Source: Putridiphycobacter roseus (GTDB taxonomy: Bacteria; Bacteroidota; Bacteroidia; Flavobacteriales_D; Crocinitomicaceae). From it: a stretch of DNA of 64,000 bases. Within the stretch, counting starts at the first letter, position 1. Each line of letters begins with the position of its first letter. The position numbers and the translations under genes were made by a program. Where the stretch lies: contig NZ_QKSB01000001.1 in NCBI RefSeq assembly GCF_003234935.1, positions 310,001 to 374,000 on the forward strand, written 5' to 3'. Shown one piece after another: positions 37,769 through 46,595 of this stretch. The notes below the pieces were generated by a model. The model was not told the origin of the DNA and ran no database searches. It worked only from the letters and a program-made list of their open reading frames with translations.

Positions 37769-38752
37769 ATGCAAAATATTAAAGACATTCTAAAAAACAG
37801 AATTCTTCTTTTAGATGGTGCTATGGGAACAATGATCCAAAGGTACACACTAACAGAGGACGATTTTCGAAAAGGTTGGTTTGAAGGCCATGATAAACCT
37901 TTAAAAGGGAATAATGATTTACTTTCTTTAACAAGGCCCGACATTATTTCTCGTATTCATGAAGCTTATTTAGCTGCGGGAGCAGACATTATTGAGACCA
38001 ATACATTTAGTGGTACTTCCATTGCCCAATCTGATTATGGGTTAGAAAAATATGCCTACGACATCAATCTTCACAGTGCTAGGTTAGCCAAGGCGGCCTG
38101 TTTAAAATACAATGAAATAACACCCGACAAGCCAAGATTTGTAGCTGGTTCTATTGGTCCTACAAATAGAACGTTATCCATATCTCCTGACGTAAATGAT
38201 CCAGGATATAGAAACATTGAATTTGATGCCTTAGTTGCTGCATACGAAGAACAAATTAATGGCTTAATTGAAGGAGGTGTAGATATTTTAATGGTAGAAA
38301 CTGTATTTGACACTTTAAATGCAAAGGCAGCACTATTTGCCATAGAAAATTGTAAGAAAAATACAGGGAAAGATTTACCCGTAATGGTTTCTGGAACAAT
38401 TACAGATGCCAGCGGTCGTACCCTATCTGGACAAACAGCAGAAGCTTTCTTAATATCTGTAGAACATGCTAACTTATTAAGTATTGGGTTTAACTGCGCT
38501 TTAGGTGCAGATGCCATGAAACCATATTTAAAAACATTAAAGAAAAAATCTAACCTATTAGTCAGTGCCCATCCTAACGCTGGACTTCCAAATGAAATGG
38601 GAGAATATGATGAAACGCCCGATAAAATGGGAGAACAAATTGAAGGATTTATCAAAGAAGGGATTGTCAATATTGTTGGAGGATGCTGTGGTACTACGCC
38701 AGAACATATAAAAAAAATGAATGAATTAATTATTAAATATAAAACCATATAA
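37769..38752 (+). CDS. metH: methionine synthase, homocysteine-binding half
   Basis: A 327-residue cytoplasmic protein equal to the N-terminal domain of cobalamin-dependent methionine synthase. Zinc ligands are Cys243 (GFNCALG) and Cys306/Cys307 (GGCCGTTPEH). The DGAMGTMIQ start and ETNTFSGT (76-83) fit the family. The protein ends where the folate-binding domain would start in full-length MetH (about 1230 residues); the rest is the gene at 39226. The ATG is 50 bases after the SAM riboswitch. The next gene begins one base after the stop. Confidence 0.96.
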   Translation: MQNIKDILKNRILLLDGAMGTMIQRYTLTEDDFRKGWFEGHDKPLKGNNDLLSLTRPDIISRIHEAYLAAGADIIETNTFSGTSIAQSDYGLEKYAYDINLHSARLAKAACLKYNEITPDKPRFVAGSIGPTNRTLSISPDVNDPGYRNIEFDALVAAYEEQINGLIEGGVDILMVETVFDTLNAKAALFAIENCKKNTGKDLPVMVSGTITDASGRTLSGQTAEAFLISVEHANLLSIGFNCALGADAMKPYLKTLKKKSNLLVSAHPNAGLPNEMGEYDETPDKMGEQIEGFIKEGIVNIVGGCCGTTPEHIKKMNELIIKYKTI

Positions 38753-38753
38753 A

Positions 38754-39188
38754 ATGCCAAAATTATATCAAGAAATAGATAAAACTATTCTAAAAGCAAT
38801 TCCAAATCCTTCTAAAGAGGCCTACGAAATAAAAATAAAAATTCCAGAATTCACTTTTTTAGGAGTTAAAGAACAACCTGATTTTGCAACGGTATTTATC
38901 ACCATGTATCCTTCTAATAAAATTGTTGAACTAAAATCTTTAAAACAATATTCTTTTCACTTAAGAGACATAGTTGTTTCCTATGAGCGATTGATCAATA
39001 TTTTTTACGATCATTTAATTGAGGTGTACGAACCACAAAGATTAAGAATTTCTATGATCTGTAATCCAAGAGGAGGAATTTCTGCCAAATTAGCAATTGA
39101 TTCCGATTGGGAAGCAAGAGGTGGAAAAGAACAATTTAAAGATTGGATGGGTAGACCTGACAATGACGATTGGAGCGTACTAATGTAA
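38754..39188 (+). CDS. QueF-family (T-fold) protein without the catalytic cysteine
   Basis: A 144-residue protein clearly of the type I QueF fold: PEFTFLG (31-37), QPDFATVFI (41-49), VELKSLKQY (58-66) and NPRGGIS (104-110) match nitrile reductase blocks in order. The nucleophile Cys of QueF (in PEFTSLCP) is Gly37 here, with one residue missing, and the His-Glu pair is Tyr78-Glu79. Asp43 is retained. It therefore should not reduce preQ0 by the known covalent mechanism. It sits between the two halves of metH, one base after the first and 37 before the second, under the same riboswitch. A role in folate, pterin or methyl transfer is inferred from that position only. Confidence 0.8.
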   Translation: MPKLYQEIDKTILKAIPNPSKEAYEIKIKIPEFTFLGVKEQPDFATVFITMYPSNKIVELKSLKQYSFHLRDIVVSYERLINIFYDHLIEVYEPQRLRISMICNPRGGISAKLAIDSDWEARGGKEQFKDWMGRPDNDDWSVLM

Positions 39189-39225
39189 TTTTATAACAAA
39201 TATCAATAATTAATACTTTTTTTAA

Positions 39226-41940
39226 ATGAGCTTTCACCCCGACTATACAGGACAGTACAAATATAAATGGACAGATATTCCATTCATGAAATTGAGTGGT
39301 TTAGAACCTTTGATATTGACCCCTGAGTCAAACTTTATTAATATAGGGGAAAGAACCAATGTGGCTGGTTCGAAAAAATTTCTTCGCTTAATTAACACCA
39401 ATGAATTTGATGCCGCTTTATCGGTTGCAAGAGAGCAAGTGGAAAATGGAGCGCAAGTGATAGACATTAATATGGATGACGGCCTTATAGATGGCAAGGC
39501 GGCCATGGTAAAATTTTTAAAATTGATTGCCTCTGAACCAGATATCTCTAGGGTGCCAATCATGATTGATAGTTCAAAGTGGGAGATTATTGAAGCTGGA
39601 CTGCAGTGCGTTCAAGGGAAGTCTATTGTTAATTCTATTAGTTTAAAAGAAGGGGAAGATAATTTTAAATACCAAGCTAAAAAAATAAAAGCCTACGGTG
39701 CGGCAGTTATTGTAATGGCATTTGACGAAAAGGGACAAGCGGATTCCTATGAAAGAAGGATTGAGATTTGTAAACGATCCTATGACATCTTGGTCAATGA
39801 AGTCAACTTTAATCCCCAAGATATTATATTTGATCCTAATATTTTCCCTGTCGCGACAGGTATGGATGAGCACCGCCAAAATGCCATTCACTTTTTTCAG
39901 GCAACCCGCTGGATTAGAGAAAATTTACCCGGCGCTCACGTAAGCGGTGGCGTTTCTAATGTTTCGTTTTCCTTCCGTGGAAACAATACAGTTAGAGAAG
40001 CCATGCATTCAGCATTCTTGTACCATGCCATCCGTGAAGGAATGGACATGGGAATTGTGAATCCAAGTATGCTGGAAGTCTACGATAACATTTCTAAAGA
40101 TTTACTAACTAAAGTGGAGGATGTTTTATTGGATAGACACGAAGATGCGACGGAAAACTTGTTGAATTTCGCAGATAATGTAGTCGAAAAAGCTGCAGGT
40201 GTTAAAGATACTGCAGAATGGAGAAAATTGCCAATACAAGAGAGGATAACGCATTCTTTAGTAAAAGGAATTGCAGATTTCGCGACAGAAGACATGGAAG
40301 AAGCAAGACATCTGGTAGATGCCCCCATTAAGGTCATTGAAGGATATTTAATGAATGGCATGAACGTGGTTGGTGATTTATTTGGCGCTGGAAAAATGTT
40401 TTTACCCCAAGTCGTAAAATCTGCTAGGGTAATGAAAAAAGCAGTTGCTTATCTACTTCCATTTATCGAAGAAACCAAAGAAAAAGGCCAGACGAATGGA
40501 AAAATATTGTTGGCAACCGTAAAAGGGGATGTTCATGATATTGGAAAAAATATTGTAGGTGTTGTGCTTGCCTGTAATAATTATGAAATTATTGACCTAG
40601 GCGTAATGGTACCAGTCGAAAAAATTATTGAAACGGCCAAATTACATGACGTAGACATTATTGGTTTGAGTGGGTTAATCACCCCTTCATTAGACGAGAT
40701 GGTAACTGTGGCGGAAGAGCTACAAAATCAAGGGATGGCTATTCCACTCTTAATTGGTGGTGCCACAACTTCTAAAGTACATACGGCTGTTAAAATTCAA
40801 GAAAAATATACAAAAGGCGACACGGTTCATGTATTAGATGCCTCTAGATCTGTTACCGTTGCTGGTGAATTATTGGGTAAAAATAAATCTACCTTCACCA
40901 ACAATATAGCGGAAGAATACGACAAAATCAGGATTAATTATGCAAAAAAAGTAGGCATTAAATCATACTTAAGTATTGATGAAGCCAGATCGAATAAACA
41001 AAAAATTGATTGGCAACAAGAAGACATTAAAATACCAAATTTTATTGGTGTAAAACATTACGAAAATTTTGACTTAAAGGAATTAATCAACTATATCGAT
41101 TGGACACCTTTCTTTTACACTTGGGAAATGCGCGGGAAATACCCAGCCATATTAAAAGATGAGAAAAAAGGAGAAGAAGCCACAAAGTTATTTAAGGATG
41201 CGGAAGCCATGTTGGAAAAAATCATTGCTGAAAAATGGTTAAAAGCCAATGCCTCGGTTGGAATATGGCCTGCCAATACTGTGGATGATGATGTAATTGA
41301 AATATACAAAGACGAAGATAGAAAGGAAGTTATTCATTACCAATACGCCTTAAGACAACAATTAAAAAAATCGGACAAAGCATTCAACCATTCTGTTGCA
41401 GATTTTATTGCGCCAAAAACAAGTGGCATTAAAGATTACATTGGAGGATTTGCGGTAACAAGTGGATTAAATATAGAAAAGCAATTAAAGATATTTGAAG
41501 CAGACCATGACGATTATAACGCCATTATGTTAAAAGCTTTAGCCGATAGATTAGCGGAAGCCTTTGCTGAAAAAATGCATGAAATCGTGAGACAGGAATT
41601 ATGGGGTTACGAAAAAGAAAAGCTAAACAAAAATGATTTAATTAAAGAAAAATACCAAGGTATTCGTCCGGCTCCAGGCTATCCTGCTAATCCAGATCAT
41701 ACTGAAAAAATTGGCCTTTTTAAGATATTAGCTGCCACTGAAAATAGTAAAATTACTTTGACAGAAAGTCTTGCTATGTTTCCAACAGCCGCCGTTAGTG
41801 GCTGGTATTTTTCACATCCTGAAACCCATTATTTTGGAGTAGGAAAAATAAAAATGGATCAAATTGAAGAAATTGCGACTAAAAAGGGCATGGAATTAAA
41901 AGTATATAAAAGATGGCTTTCTTCAAATTTAGCCGACTAA
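39226..41940 (+). CDS. metH: methionine synthase, folate-, cobalamin- and AdoMet-binding part
   Basis: A 904-residue cytoplasmic protein. Residues 30-300 are the pterin-binding barrel ([15 protein letters not shown] at 39-53), 330-420 the cobalamin cap, and 425-560 the cobalamin domain with D435-x-H437-xx-G440 (DVHDIG), His437 being the lower axial ligand. The activation domain (about 590-904) has RPAPGYPA and binds S-adenosylmethionine for reductive reactivation. It takes methyl from 5-methyltetrahydrofolate to homocysteine together with the product at 37769. The interdomain split fits other Bacteroidota. Confidence 0.96.
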   Translation: MSFHPDYTGQYKYKWTDIPFMKLSGLEPLILTPESNFINIGERTNVAGSKKFLRLINTNEFDAALSVAREQVENGAQVIDINMDDGLIDGKAAMVKFLKLIASEPDISRVPIMIDSSKWEIIEAGLQCVQGKSIVNSISLKEGEDNFKYQAKKIKAYGAAVIVMAFDEKGQADSYERRIEICKRSYDILVNEVNFNPQDIIFDPNIFPVATGMDEHRQNAIHFFQATRWIRENLPGAHVSGGVSNVSFSFRGNNTVREAMHSAFLYHAIREGMDMGIVNPSMLEVYDNISKDLLTKVEDVLLDRHEDATENLLNFADNVVEKAAGVKDTAEWRKLPIQERITHSLVKGIADFATEDMEEARHLVDAPIKVIEGYLMNGMNVVGDLFGAGKMFLPQVVKSARVMKKAVAYLLPFIEETKEKGQTNGKILLATVKGDVHDIGKNIVGVVLACNNYEIIDLGVMVPVEKIIETAKLHDVDIIGLSGLITPSLDEMVTVAEELQNQGMAIPLLIGGATTSKVHTAVKIQEKYTKGDTVHVLDASRSVTVAGELLGKNKSTFTNNIAEEYDKIRINYAKKVGIKSYLSIDEARSNKQKIDWQQEDIKIPNFIGVKHYENFDLKELINYIDWTPFFYTWEMRGKYPAILKDEKKGEEATKLFKDAEAMLEKIIAEKWLKANASVGIWPANTVDDDVIEIYKDEDRKEVIHYQYALRQQLKKSDKAFNHSVADFIAPKTSGIKDYIGGFAVTSGLNIEKQLKIFEADHDDYNAIMLKALADRLAEAFAEKMHEIVRQELWGYEKEKLNKNDLIKEKYQGIRPAPGYPANPDHTEKIGLFKILAATENSKITLTESLAMFPTAAVSGWYFSHPETHYFGVGKIKMDQIEEIATKKGMELKVYKRWLSSNLAD

Positions 41941-41959
41941 TTCTTGTATATTTAAGCTT

Positions 41960-42988
41960 ATGATCGCCAAAAACGTAGCTGCCTATTTAATCATTTTTAT
42001 TAGTGTAATTGCACTATTAGTACTTGGTAAATCATTACTAATACCATTTATTTTGGGACTACTCATTTGGTTTTTAATTGTGGAATTTAGAACCCTCCTC
42101 CTTAAAATCCCTTTTATTGGTAGTAAGTTGCCAGCTTGGTTTTGGACCTTTGCTTCGGCAATTTTGTTATTTCTTTTATGTGGCTTAGCCATCAATGTAC
42201 TTATTGAAAACATCAAAGAATTAAGTAAACAAATACCCAACTACGAAGCAAATATAAAAATGGTGAATTCAAATATCGATCAGACATTTGGTGTCAACGT
42301 TTTTGAAAGTATCACGGACTATGCCGGTGACTTTAAATTATCTAAGCTATTCTCGCCTATACTTAACTCTATCTCCGATTTATTTAGCAATGCTTTTATG
42401 ATTGTACTTTATGTGCTCTTTTTAATTTTAGAGGAATCTGTATTTCGTACTAAATTGAAGAAAGTATTTCCTGAGAATAAAAAATTTGATGACATTACTG
42501 TTATTCTTGAAAAAATAAAAACTTCTACTAGTAACTACATTACCTTGAAGACGATTATCAGTTTAATCACTGGTGTAGCCAGTTACTTTGCCTTAGTAAT
42601 TATAGGTGTGGACACCCCAATATTTTGGGCATTTCTAATTTTTTTAATGAACTTTATTCCGACCATAGGATCATTAATTGGTACCTTATTTCCTGCTGTA
42701 ATTGCACTACTCCAATTTGGCGACTTGTTACATTTTGGCCTTGTTTTAGGTGTAGTGGGAATAATACAAGTGATTATTGGTAACTTTGTAGAACCTAAAT
42801 TAATGGGAAACAATTTAAATTTAAGTCCCCTCGTTGTGATTTTAGCGTTAAGTTTCTGGGGGGCATTATGGGGCATTACCGGTATGATTTTATCGGTTAT
42901 TATCACTGTCATTATGGTAATTTTGTTTTCTCAATTTAAAGCCACTAAACCAATCGCCATATTCTTATCTGAAAAAGGTAATATATAA
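41960..42988 (+). CDS. AI-2E/PerM family transporter
   Basis: A 342-residue inner-membrane protein with about eight hydrophobic helices, some amphipathic; the NFIPTIGSLIGTLFPA block and the GNFVEPKLMGNNLNLSP block are hallmarks of the AI-2E (TqsA/PerM/YdiK) family. Roles reported for members range from autoinducer-2 export to ion transport; none can be chosen. It starts 20 bases after metH and could be in the same transcript, but links to methionine metabolism are only suggestive. Confidence 0.92.
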   Translation: MIAKNVAAYLIIFISVIALLVLGKSLLIPFILGLLIWFLIVEFRTLLLKIPFIGSKLPAWFWTFASAILLFLLCGLAINVLIENIKELSKQIPNYEANIKMVNSNIDQTFGVNVFESITDYAGDFKLSKLFSPILNSISDLFSNAFMIVLYVLFLILEESVFRTKLKKVFPENKKFDDITVILEKIKTSTSNYITLKTIISLITGVASYFALVIIGVDTPIFWAFLIFLMNFIPTIGSLIGTLFPAVIALLQFGDLLHFGLVLGVVGIIQVIIGNFVEPKLMGNNLNLSPLVVILALSFWGALWGITGMILSVIITVIMVILFSQFKATKPIAIFLSEKGNI

Positions 42989-42992
42989 AATA

Positions 42993-43006
42993 ATACCAAT
43001 CGGTAT
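42993..43006. promoter_or_regulatory. palindromic operator upstream of the TetR gene
   Basis: ATACC and GGTAT arms around AATC form a 14-base inverted repeat, eight bases upstream of the -7 element at 43015-43022, so it lies between the -33 and -7 regions. An almost identical site (one change) is at 43641-43654 before the hydrolase gene. Confidence 0.7.
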
Positions 43007-43014
43007 ATTATTAT

Positions 43015-43022
43015 TAACTTTG
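43015..43022 (+). promoter_or_regulatory. -7 promoter element of the TetR gene
   Basis: TAACTTTG is an exact TAnnTTTG match and ends four bases before the ATG at 43027. The mRNA would be nearly or fully leaderless. Confidence 0.6.
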
Positions 43023-43026
43023 TCGC

Positions 43027-43623
43027 ATGCCTACTAAAGCTGCACAAACCAAAGTCCATATTATTAAAACAGTTGCCCCTGTTTTTAATAAACAAGGTTA
43101 TTTTGGTACCAGCTTAAAAGATATCACTATAGCTACAGCCTTAACCAAAGGCGCTATTTACGGTAATTTTAAAGATAAAAACGAATTGGCTCTAGAAGCT
43201 TTTAAATATAACGTCAACATCATCACCTCTAAAATTGAGGCGGTAATCCTTCAAAAGCACACGGCCATTGAAAAACTATTTGCCATTGCAGAGTTCTATG
43301 CCGATTACTATCGTTTCACGTTTAAGTATGGTGGTTGTCCCATTTTAAATATTGGTATTGATGCTAATCATCAAAACGAAGTTTTATTACAGAAAGTAAG
43401 AAAGGCAATTGATAATATACAAAACAATATTTCAAAAATCATACAATTTGGCATACAAGAAAAAGAAATAAACCCCACAATAGATGCCGATTACTATGCG
43501 CGTCAAATCTTTGCAAGAATTGAAGGTGCGGTCTTTATGACCATGACAACTAAAAATGAAATTTACATGAAAGACATGTCAATTGGCTTAAAAATTATGA
43601 TTGACAAAGAATTAATTGCTTAA
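43027..43623 (+). CDS. TetR/AcrR family transcriptional regulator
   Basis: A 198-residue regulator with an N-terminal TetR helix-turn-helix (about 8-55; FGTSLKDITIATALTKGAIYGNFKDK) and a ligand-binding C-terminal domain with a YGGCPILNIG segment near 100. It is preceded by a palindromic operator (42993-43006), which implies autoregulation, and the same site precedes the hydrolase gene. It therefore controls a two-gene unit. The effector is unknown; a fatty acid or hydrophobic molecule would fit the neighbour. Confidence 0.93.
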   Translation: MPTKAAQTKVHIIKTVAPVFNKQGYFGTSLKDITIATALTKGAIYGNFKDKNELALEAFKYNVNIITSKIEAVILQKHTAIEKLFAIAEFYADYYRFTFKYGGCPILNIGIDANHQNEVLLQKVRKAIDNIQNNISKIIQFGIQEKEINPTIDADYYARQIFARIEGAVFMTMTTKNEIYMKDMSIGLKIMIDKELIA

Positions 43624-43640
43624 AAAATTTAACTAAAATT

Positions 43641-43654
43641 ATACCAATCAGTAT
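43641..43654. promoter_or_regulatory. second copy of the TetR operator, upstream of the hydrolase
   Basis: This 14-base site differs in one base from the one at 42993-43006; TATAC and GTATA arms (43640-43644, 43651-43655) extend it. It lies five bases before the ATG at 43660. No TAnnTTTG box is present between the site and the ATG. Confidence 0.65.
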
Positions 43655-43659
43655 AAAAG

Positions 43660-44484
43660 ATGAAAACAATACAAATATTACTCCAATTACTCTCGAAAAT
43701 TAGTCCAAAATTAAGTGCTAAAGTGGCATTCCACCTTTTTACAAAAGTCCGTAAAAAAGATATTAGAGACAGAGAAAAAGCATTTTACCAACAAGCAAAA
43801 AAGAGCAGCATTCCATTTCCAAAAGAAGATTTAAACATATATGAATTTGGTGAAGAAAGCAATGAATTGATTATTTTAGTGCATGGATGGGATTCCAATG
43901 CCGGTTCCTTATTTGCATTTGTTGCTCCCCTACTCCAAAAAAACAAAAGAGTTATAGCTTTAAATTTACCTGGTCATGCAGACTACAAGTCGAGTCATAC
44001 CAATTTACTGGAATGTAAAGATGCCATCATTACCTTACTTCAGACATTTAAAAACACTGAAAACATATCCATTATTTCTCATTCTTTTGGATCTGCTATT
44101 ACCAGTCTTGCTTTGTGTGAGCTGGATATAAAGGTGAACAATTTGTACTTTTTAACCAGTCCAAATAAAATGGAAAATGTATTTTTAGAGTTCAAAGCAA
44201 TTCTAAAATTGGACGATAGAACCTATCATTTATTAAGAAACATGGCTAATGTAGTTTTAAAAGAGAAACTGGAAGACATGTATATACACGACAAGTTAAA
44301 GCATGCTTCCTTTCAACATTTGTATGTTTTTCATGACGAAAAAGATAAAATTATTGACTTAGAAAATTCCATTAAAATTGTAAGTGAAATCAAAAATTCA
44401 AGTCTAAAAACTTACCATAAAATTGGTCACTACAGAATGCTTTGGAATGAACCATTAATTAAGGACGTAATATCCTTCATATAA
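43660..44484 (+). CDS. alpha/beta hydrolase
   Basis: A 274-residue hydrolase. The oxyanion segment is LVHGWDS (73-79), the nucleophile Ser142 lies in ISHSFGS (the first Gly of GxSxG is replaced by Ser140), Asp could be that in DEKDKI (around 227), and His is in KIGHYRM near 255. No signal peptide is seen. It could be an esterase or lipase on a hydrophobic ester. It is 36 bases downstream of the TetR gene and carries its operator. The stop is 12 bases from the convergent waaA stop. Confidence 0.88.
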   Translation: MKTIQILLQLLSKISPKLSAKVAFHLFTKVRKKDIRDREKAFYQQAKKSSIPFPKEDLNIYEFGEESNELIILVHGWDSNAGSLFAFVAPLLQKNKRVIALNLPGHADYKSSHTNLLECKDAIITLLQTFKNTENISIISHSFGSAITSLALCELDIKVNNLYFLTSPNKMENVFLEFKAILKLDDRTYHLLRNMANVVLKEKLEDMYIHDKLKHASFQHLYVFHDEKDKIIDLENSIKIVSEIKNSSLKTYHKIGHYRMLWNEPLIKDVISFI

Positions 44485-44496
44485 AAGAATACTTCC

Positions 44497-45702
44497 TTAA
44501 AAAATATCACGCATAATAATAGCCGTAGCGCCTACTTGCCGATTCATATAATCTAGGATATAATTAAAATCTTGTTTACCATCCAGCTCCTTAAACACTT
44601 TTTCTAAGGTTTCTTTAGTCGCCACACTAAATCCAACTTGTTGTTCTATAAACAAACTTGCTTCTGGAAACTTAGAGAATTTAGGTCCAAAAATAACCGG
44701 GCATCCAAAACAAGCAGGTTCTAAAATATTATGTAAACCAGTTTTAAATCCACCACCCACATAGGCGATATTTGCATATTGATATACATTCATCAGCATA
44801 CCAATATTATCAATAATTAAAATGTCGGCATTTTCACTTTTTACCGAAGGCAATTCAGAGTATAAAACAGACTTCTTTTTCAGGCTTTTAGTAATGCGAT
44901 ACAAGTGTTTATCCTTGATTTCATGCGGTGCAATAATCACTTTATAATTAAAATCCGGACGATTAATCAAAGGCATAAATACTCTTTCATCTTCTTCCCA
45001 AGAAGACCCGATAACTAGGGTCTTTTCTCCCTGAATAAAATCTTCTATTGCCGTAATTCTTTTTACATTTTTAGCATTATGCATCACCCTATCAAATCGA
45101 GTATCACCAGACAATGTATTAGGTACATGAATCGTATTTAACAGTTTTTGAGAAGCCTCATTTTGGACAAATATTTTAGTAAAACTATGTAATACTTTTC
45201 TAAAAAAACCACCATACCATTTAAAGAAAACTTGGTTTTCTCGAAATAATCCAGAGATCAAATAAACAGGTATATTCTGCTTTTTTAATTCGAAAATATA
45301 ATTCGCCCAAAACTCATATTTTATAAAAAAAACTTTTGTAGGTTTTAAAGCCGCAATTAAATATTTCGCATTTGACTTACTATCTATTGGCAAGTAAAAG
45401 GTATAATCACTTAATTCATAATTTTTACGGACGCTATATCCAGATGGGGAAAAAAAAGAAACTACAATTTGACAATCCTGTTTAGCTTTTAAGGCTTCAA
45501 TCAATGGTCTACCTTGTTCAAACTCTCCTAAACTGGCGCAATGAAACCAATATAAAGGCAATTCATTTCTCTTAAAACTAGCTAAGTTATTTTTCCAATT
45601 TCTCCTACCATTTACCCAAAGTTTTGCCTTGGGATTAAAAATAGCAGCCAAATGAATGATTACAGCATAGCTATAAATTCCTATTGAATAGAAAAAATTC
45701 AT
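44497..45702 (-). CDS. waaA: 3-deoxy-D-manno-octulosonic acid (Kdo) transferase
   Basis: A 401-residue GT-B enzyme with one N-terminal membrane helix (about 5-22) and the family block HCASLGEFEQGRPLI (52-66). The C-terminal GGGFKTGLHNILEPACFG block is diagnostic. It adds Kdo to lipid A precursors on the cytoplasmic face of the inner membrane. Its ATG shares one base with the stop of the outer-membrane protein gene upstream (TAATG overlap), so the two are cotranscribed. Confidence 0.95.
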   Translation of the reverse strand: MNFFYSIGIYSYAVIIHLAAIFNPKAKLWVNGRRNWKNNLASFKRNELPLYWFHCASLGEFEQGRPLIEALKAKQDCQIVVSFFSPSGYSVRKNYELSDYTFYLPIDSKSNAKYLIAALKPTKVFFIKYEFWANYIFELKKQNIPVYLISGLFRENQVFFKWYGGFFRKVLHSFTKIFVQNEASQKLLNTIHVPNTLSGDTRFDRVMHNAKNVKRITAIEDFIQGEKTLVIGSSWEEDERVFMPLINRPDFNYKVIIAPHEIKDKHLYRITKSLKKKSVLYSELPSVKSENADILIIDNIGMLMNVYQYANIAYVGGGFKTGLHNILEPACFGCPVIFGPKFSKFPEASLFIEQQVGFSVATKETLEKVFKELDGKQDFNYILDYMNRQVGATAIIMRDIF

Positions 45703-46484
45703 TAATCAAAATAATAATCTTGTAACTGCCTTGTGTAAATAGGAATCATCCAACCCACTTTAATTCCAAAAAACAACTCTAATCTTAGTTCATCTTCCGG
45801 TCCTTCCGTATCAAAATTATAAGTTCGTACGTTTTTTGTAAATGCTTGACCAAATTCTAGTCCCCCATAAAAATTCAAAAATTGTCGATTTCCTTGTTGA
45901 AGATAACCAATAAATTGTTTGGTTGAAAGTCCCATAGACAGTTTATCATACCCTTTAATATAATCTTCTTTAAACTGATCTAATCTATCATAAATATGCT
46001 CAATTCGTATTTTATGGAACATATATCCTAGTCCAAAATTCACCCAAAGACCAGCATTGGGTCCCTTCCCTACTTTATTAAAAACATAGCCAACTTGGCC
46101 AGTAAAATTACCACCTCTCAACAAATACAAAACATCTGCTGGAATGCCTTCAAAATTGATAATCTTACCATCTTCATTTTTTAAATTATCGAAAATTTCT
46201 GGTTCCTTAAAAGTATTGCCAAAAATAAACTGTGATTCAAACCCAAAAGTTAAATTTGATTTCAATTTAAAATTCACTTCAGCCCCTAAATTATTATGAA
46301 AACCCCAACGATCTGCAAAATCTCCCCCTGGCAAGGAAGCTTTATAAGTCAACCCATATATAGGGGTGAAAATAGAAGCTGTTTTCAAATCTCGTTGTGC
46401 ATTAACGGTTAAATTAACCAGTACAAAAAAACAAATGAGCAAAGCCTTCTTGGTTAAATTTTTAATTAATTTTCTCATATCCAA
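45702..46484 (-). CDS. outer-membrane protein of unknown function
   Basis: A 260-residue exported protein with signal peptide (ends near VNAQ, residue 29) and a sequence of alternating aromatic and small residues with repeated turns (e.g. GYVFNKVGKGPNAGLWVNFGLGYMF), typical of a 10-12-strand barrel. It ends in Phe-Asp (YYFD). No family motif is recognised beyond the barrel pattern. The tight coupling to waaA points to a lipopolysaccharide-related role, which is inference. A -7 element TAAGTTTG lies upstream (46559-46566 on the minus strand). Confidence 0.83.
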   Translation of the reverse strand: MDMRKLIKNLTKKALLICFFVLVNLTVNAQRDLKTASIFTPIYGLTYKASLPGGDFADRWGFHNNLGAEVNFKLKSNLTFGFESQFIFGNTFKEPEIFDNLKNEDGKIINFEGIPADVLYLLRGGNFTGQVGYVFNKVGKGPNAGLWVNFGLGYMFHKIRIEHIYDRLDQFKEDYIKGYDKLSMGLSTKQFIGYLQQGNRQFLNFYGGLEFGQAFTKNVRTYNFDTEGPEDELRLELFFGIKVGWMIPIYTRQLQDYYFD

Positions 46485-46550
46485 ATTTCAATATTACTTT
46501 CAGTTTTTAATTGCCTCAAAATATTGCAATAAAATTACACTATAAATGGT

Positions 46551-46566
46551 TATATTCGCAAACTTA
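46551..46566. promoter_or_regulatory. back-to-back divergent -7 elements
   Basis: Plus strand: TATATTCG at 46551-46558 (one mismatch to TAnnTTTG) for the aminotransferase operon. Minus strand: TAAGTTTG at 46559-46566 (exact) for the outer-membrane protein/waaA unit. The two boxes abut with no base between them, so polymerase could occupy only one at a time. Confidence 0.5.
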
Positions 46567-46595
46567 ATAGTATTTAACACTAATTATTGATTCAA

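Noticed and set aside
38071..38760. 229-codon antisense frame over metH (homocysteine half)
   Set aside because: It lies wholly opposite a well-conserved enzyme gene, has low-complexity Ser/Pro-rich composition and no family features, and reflects codon bias of the real gene.
38754..39188. Annotation as functional QueF (preQ0 reductase)
   Set aside because: The catalytic Cys is replaced by Gly and the His of the His-Glu pair by Tyr, so the known mechanism cannot operate.
40080..40361. 93-codon minus-strand frame in the second metH gene
   Set aside because: Antisense to a conserved domain; no start signal or protein features.
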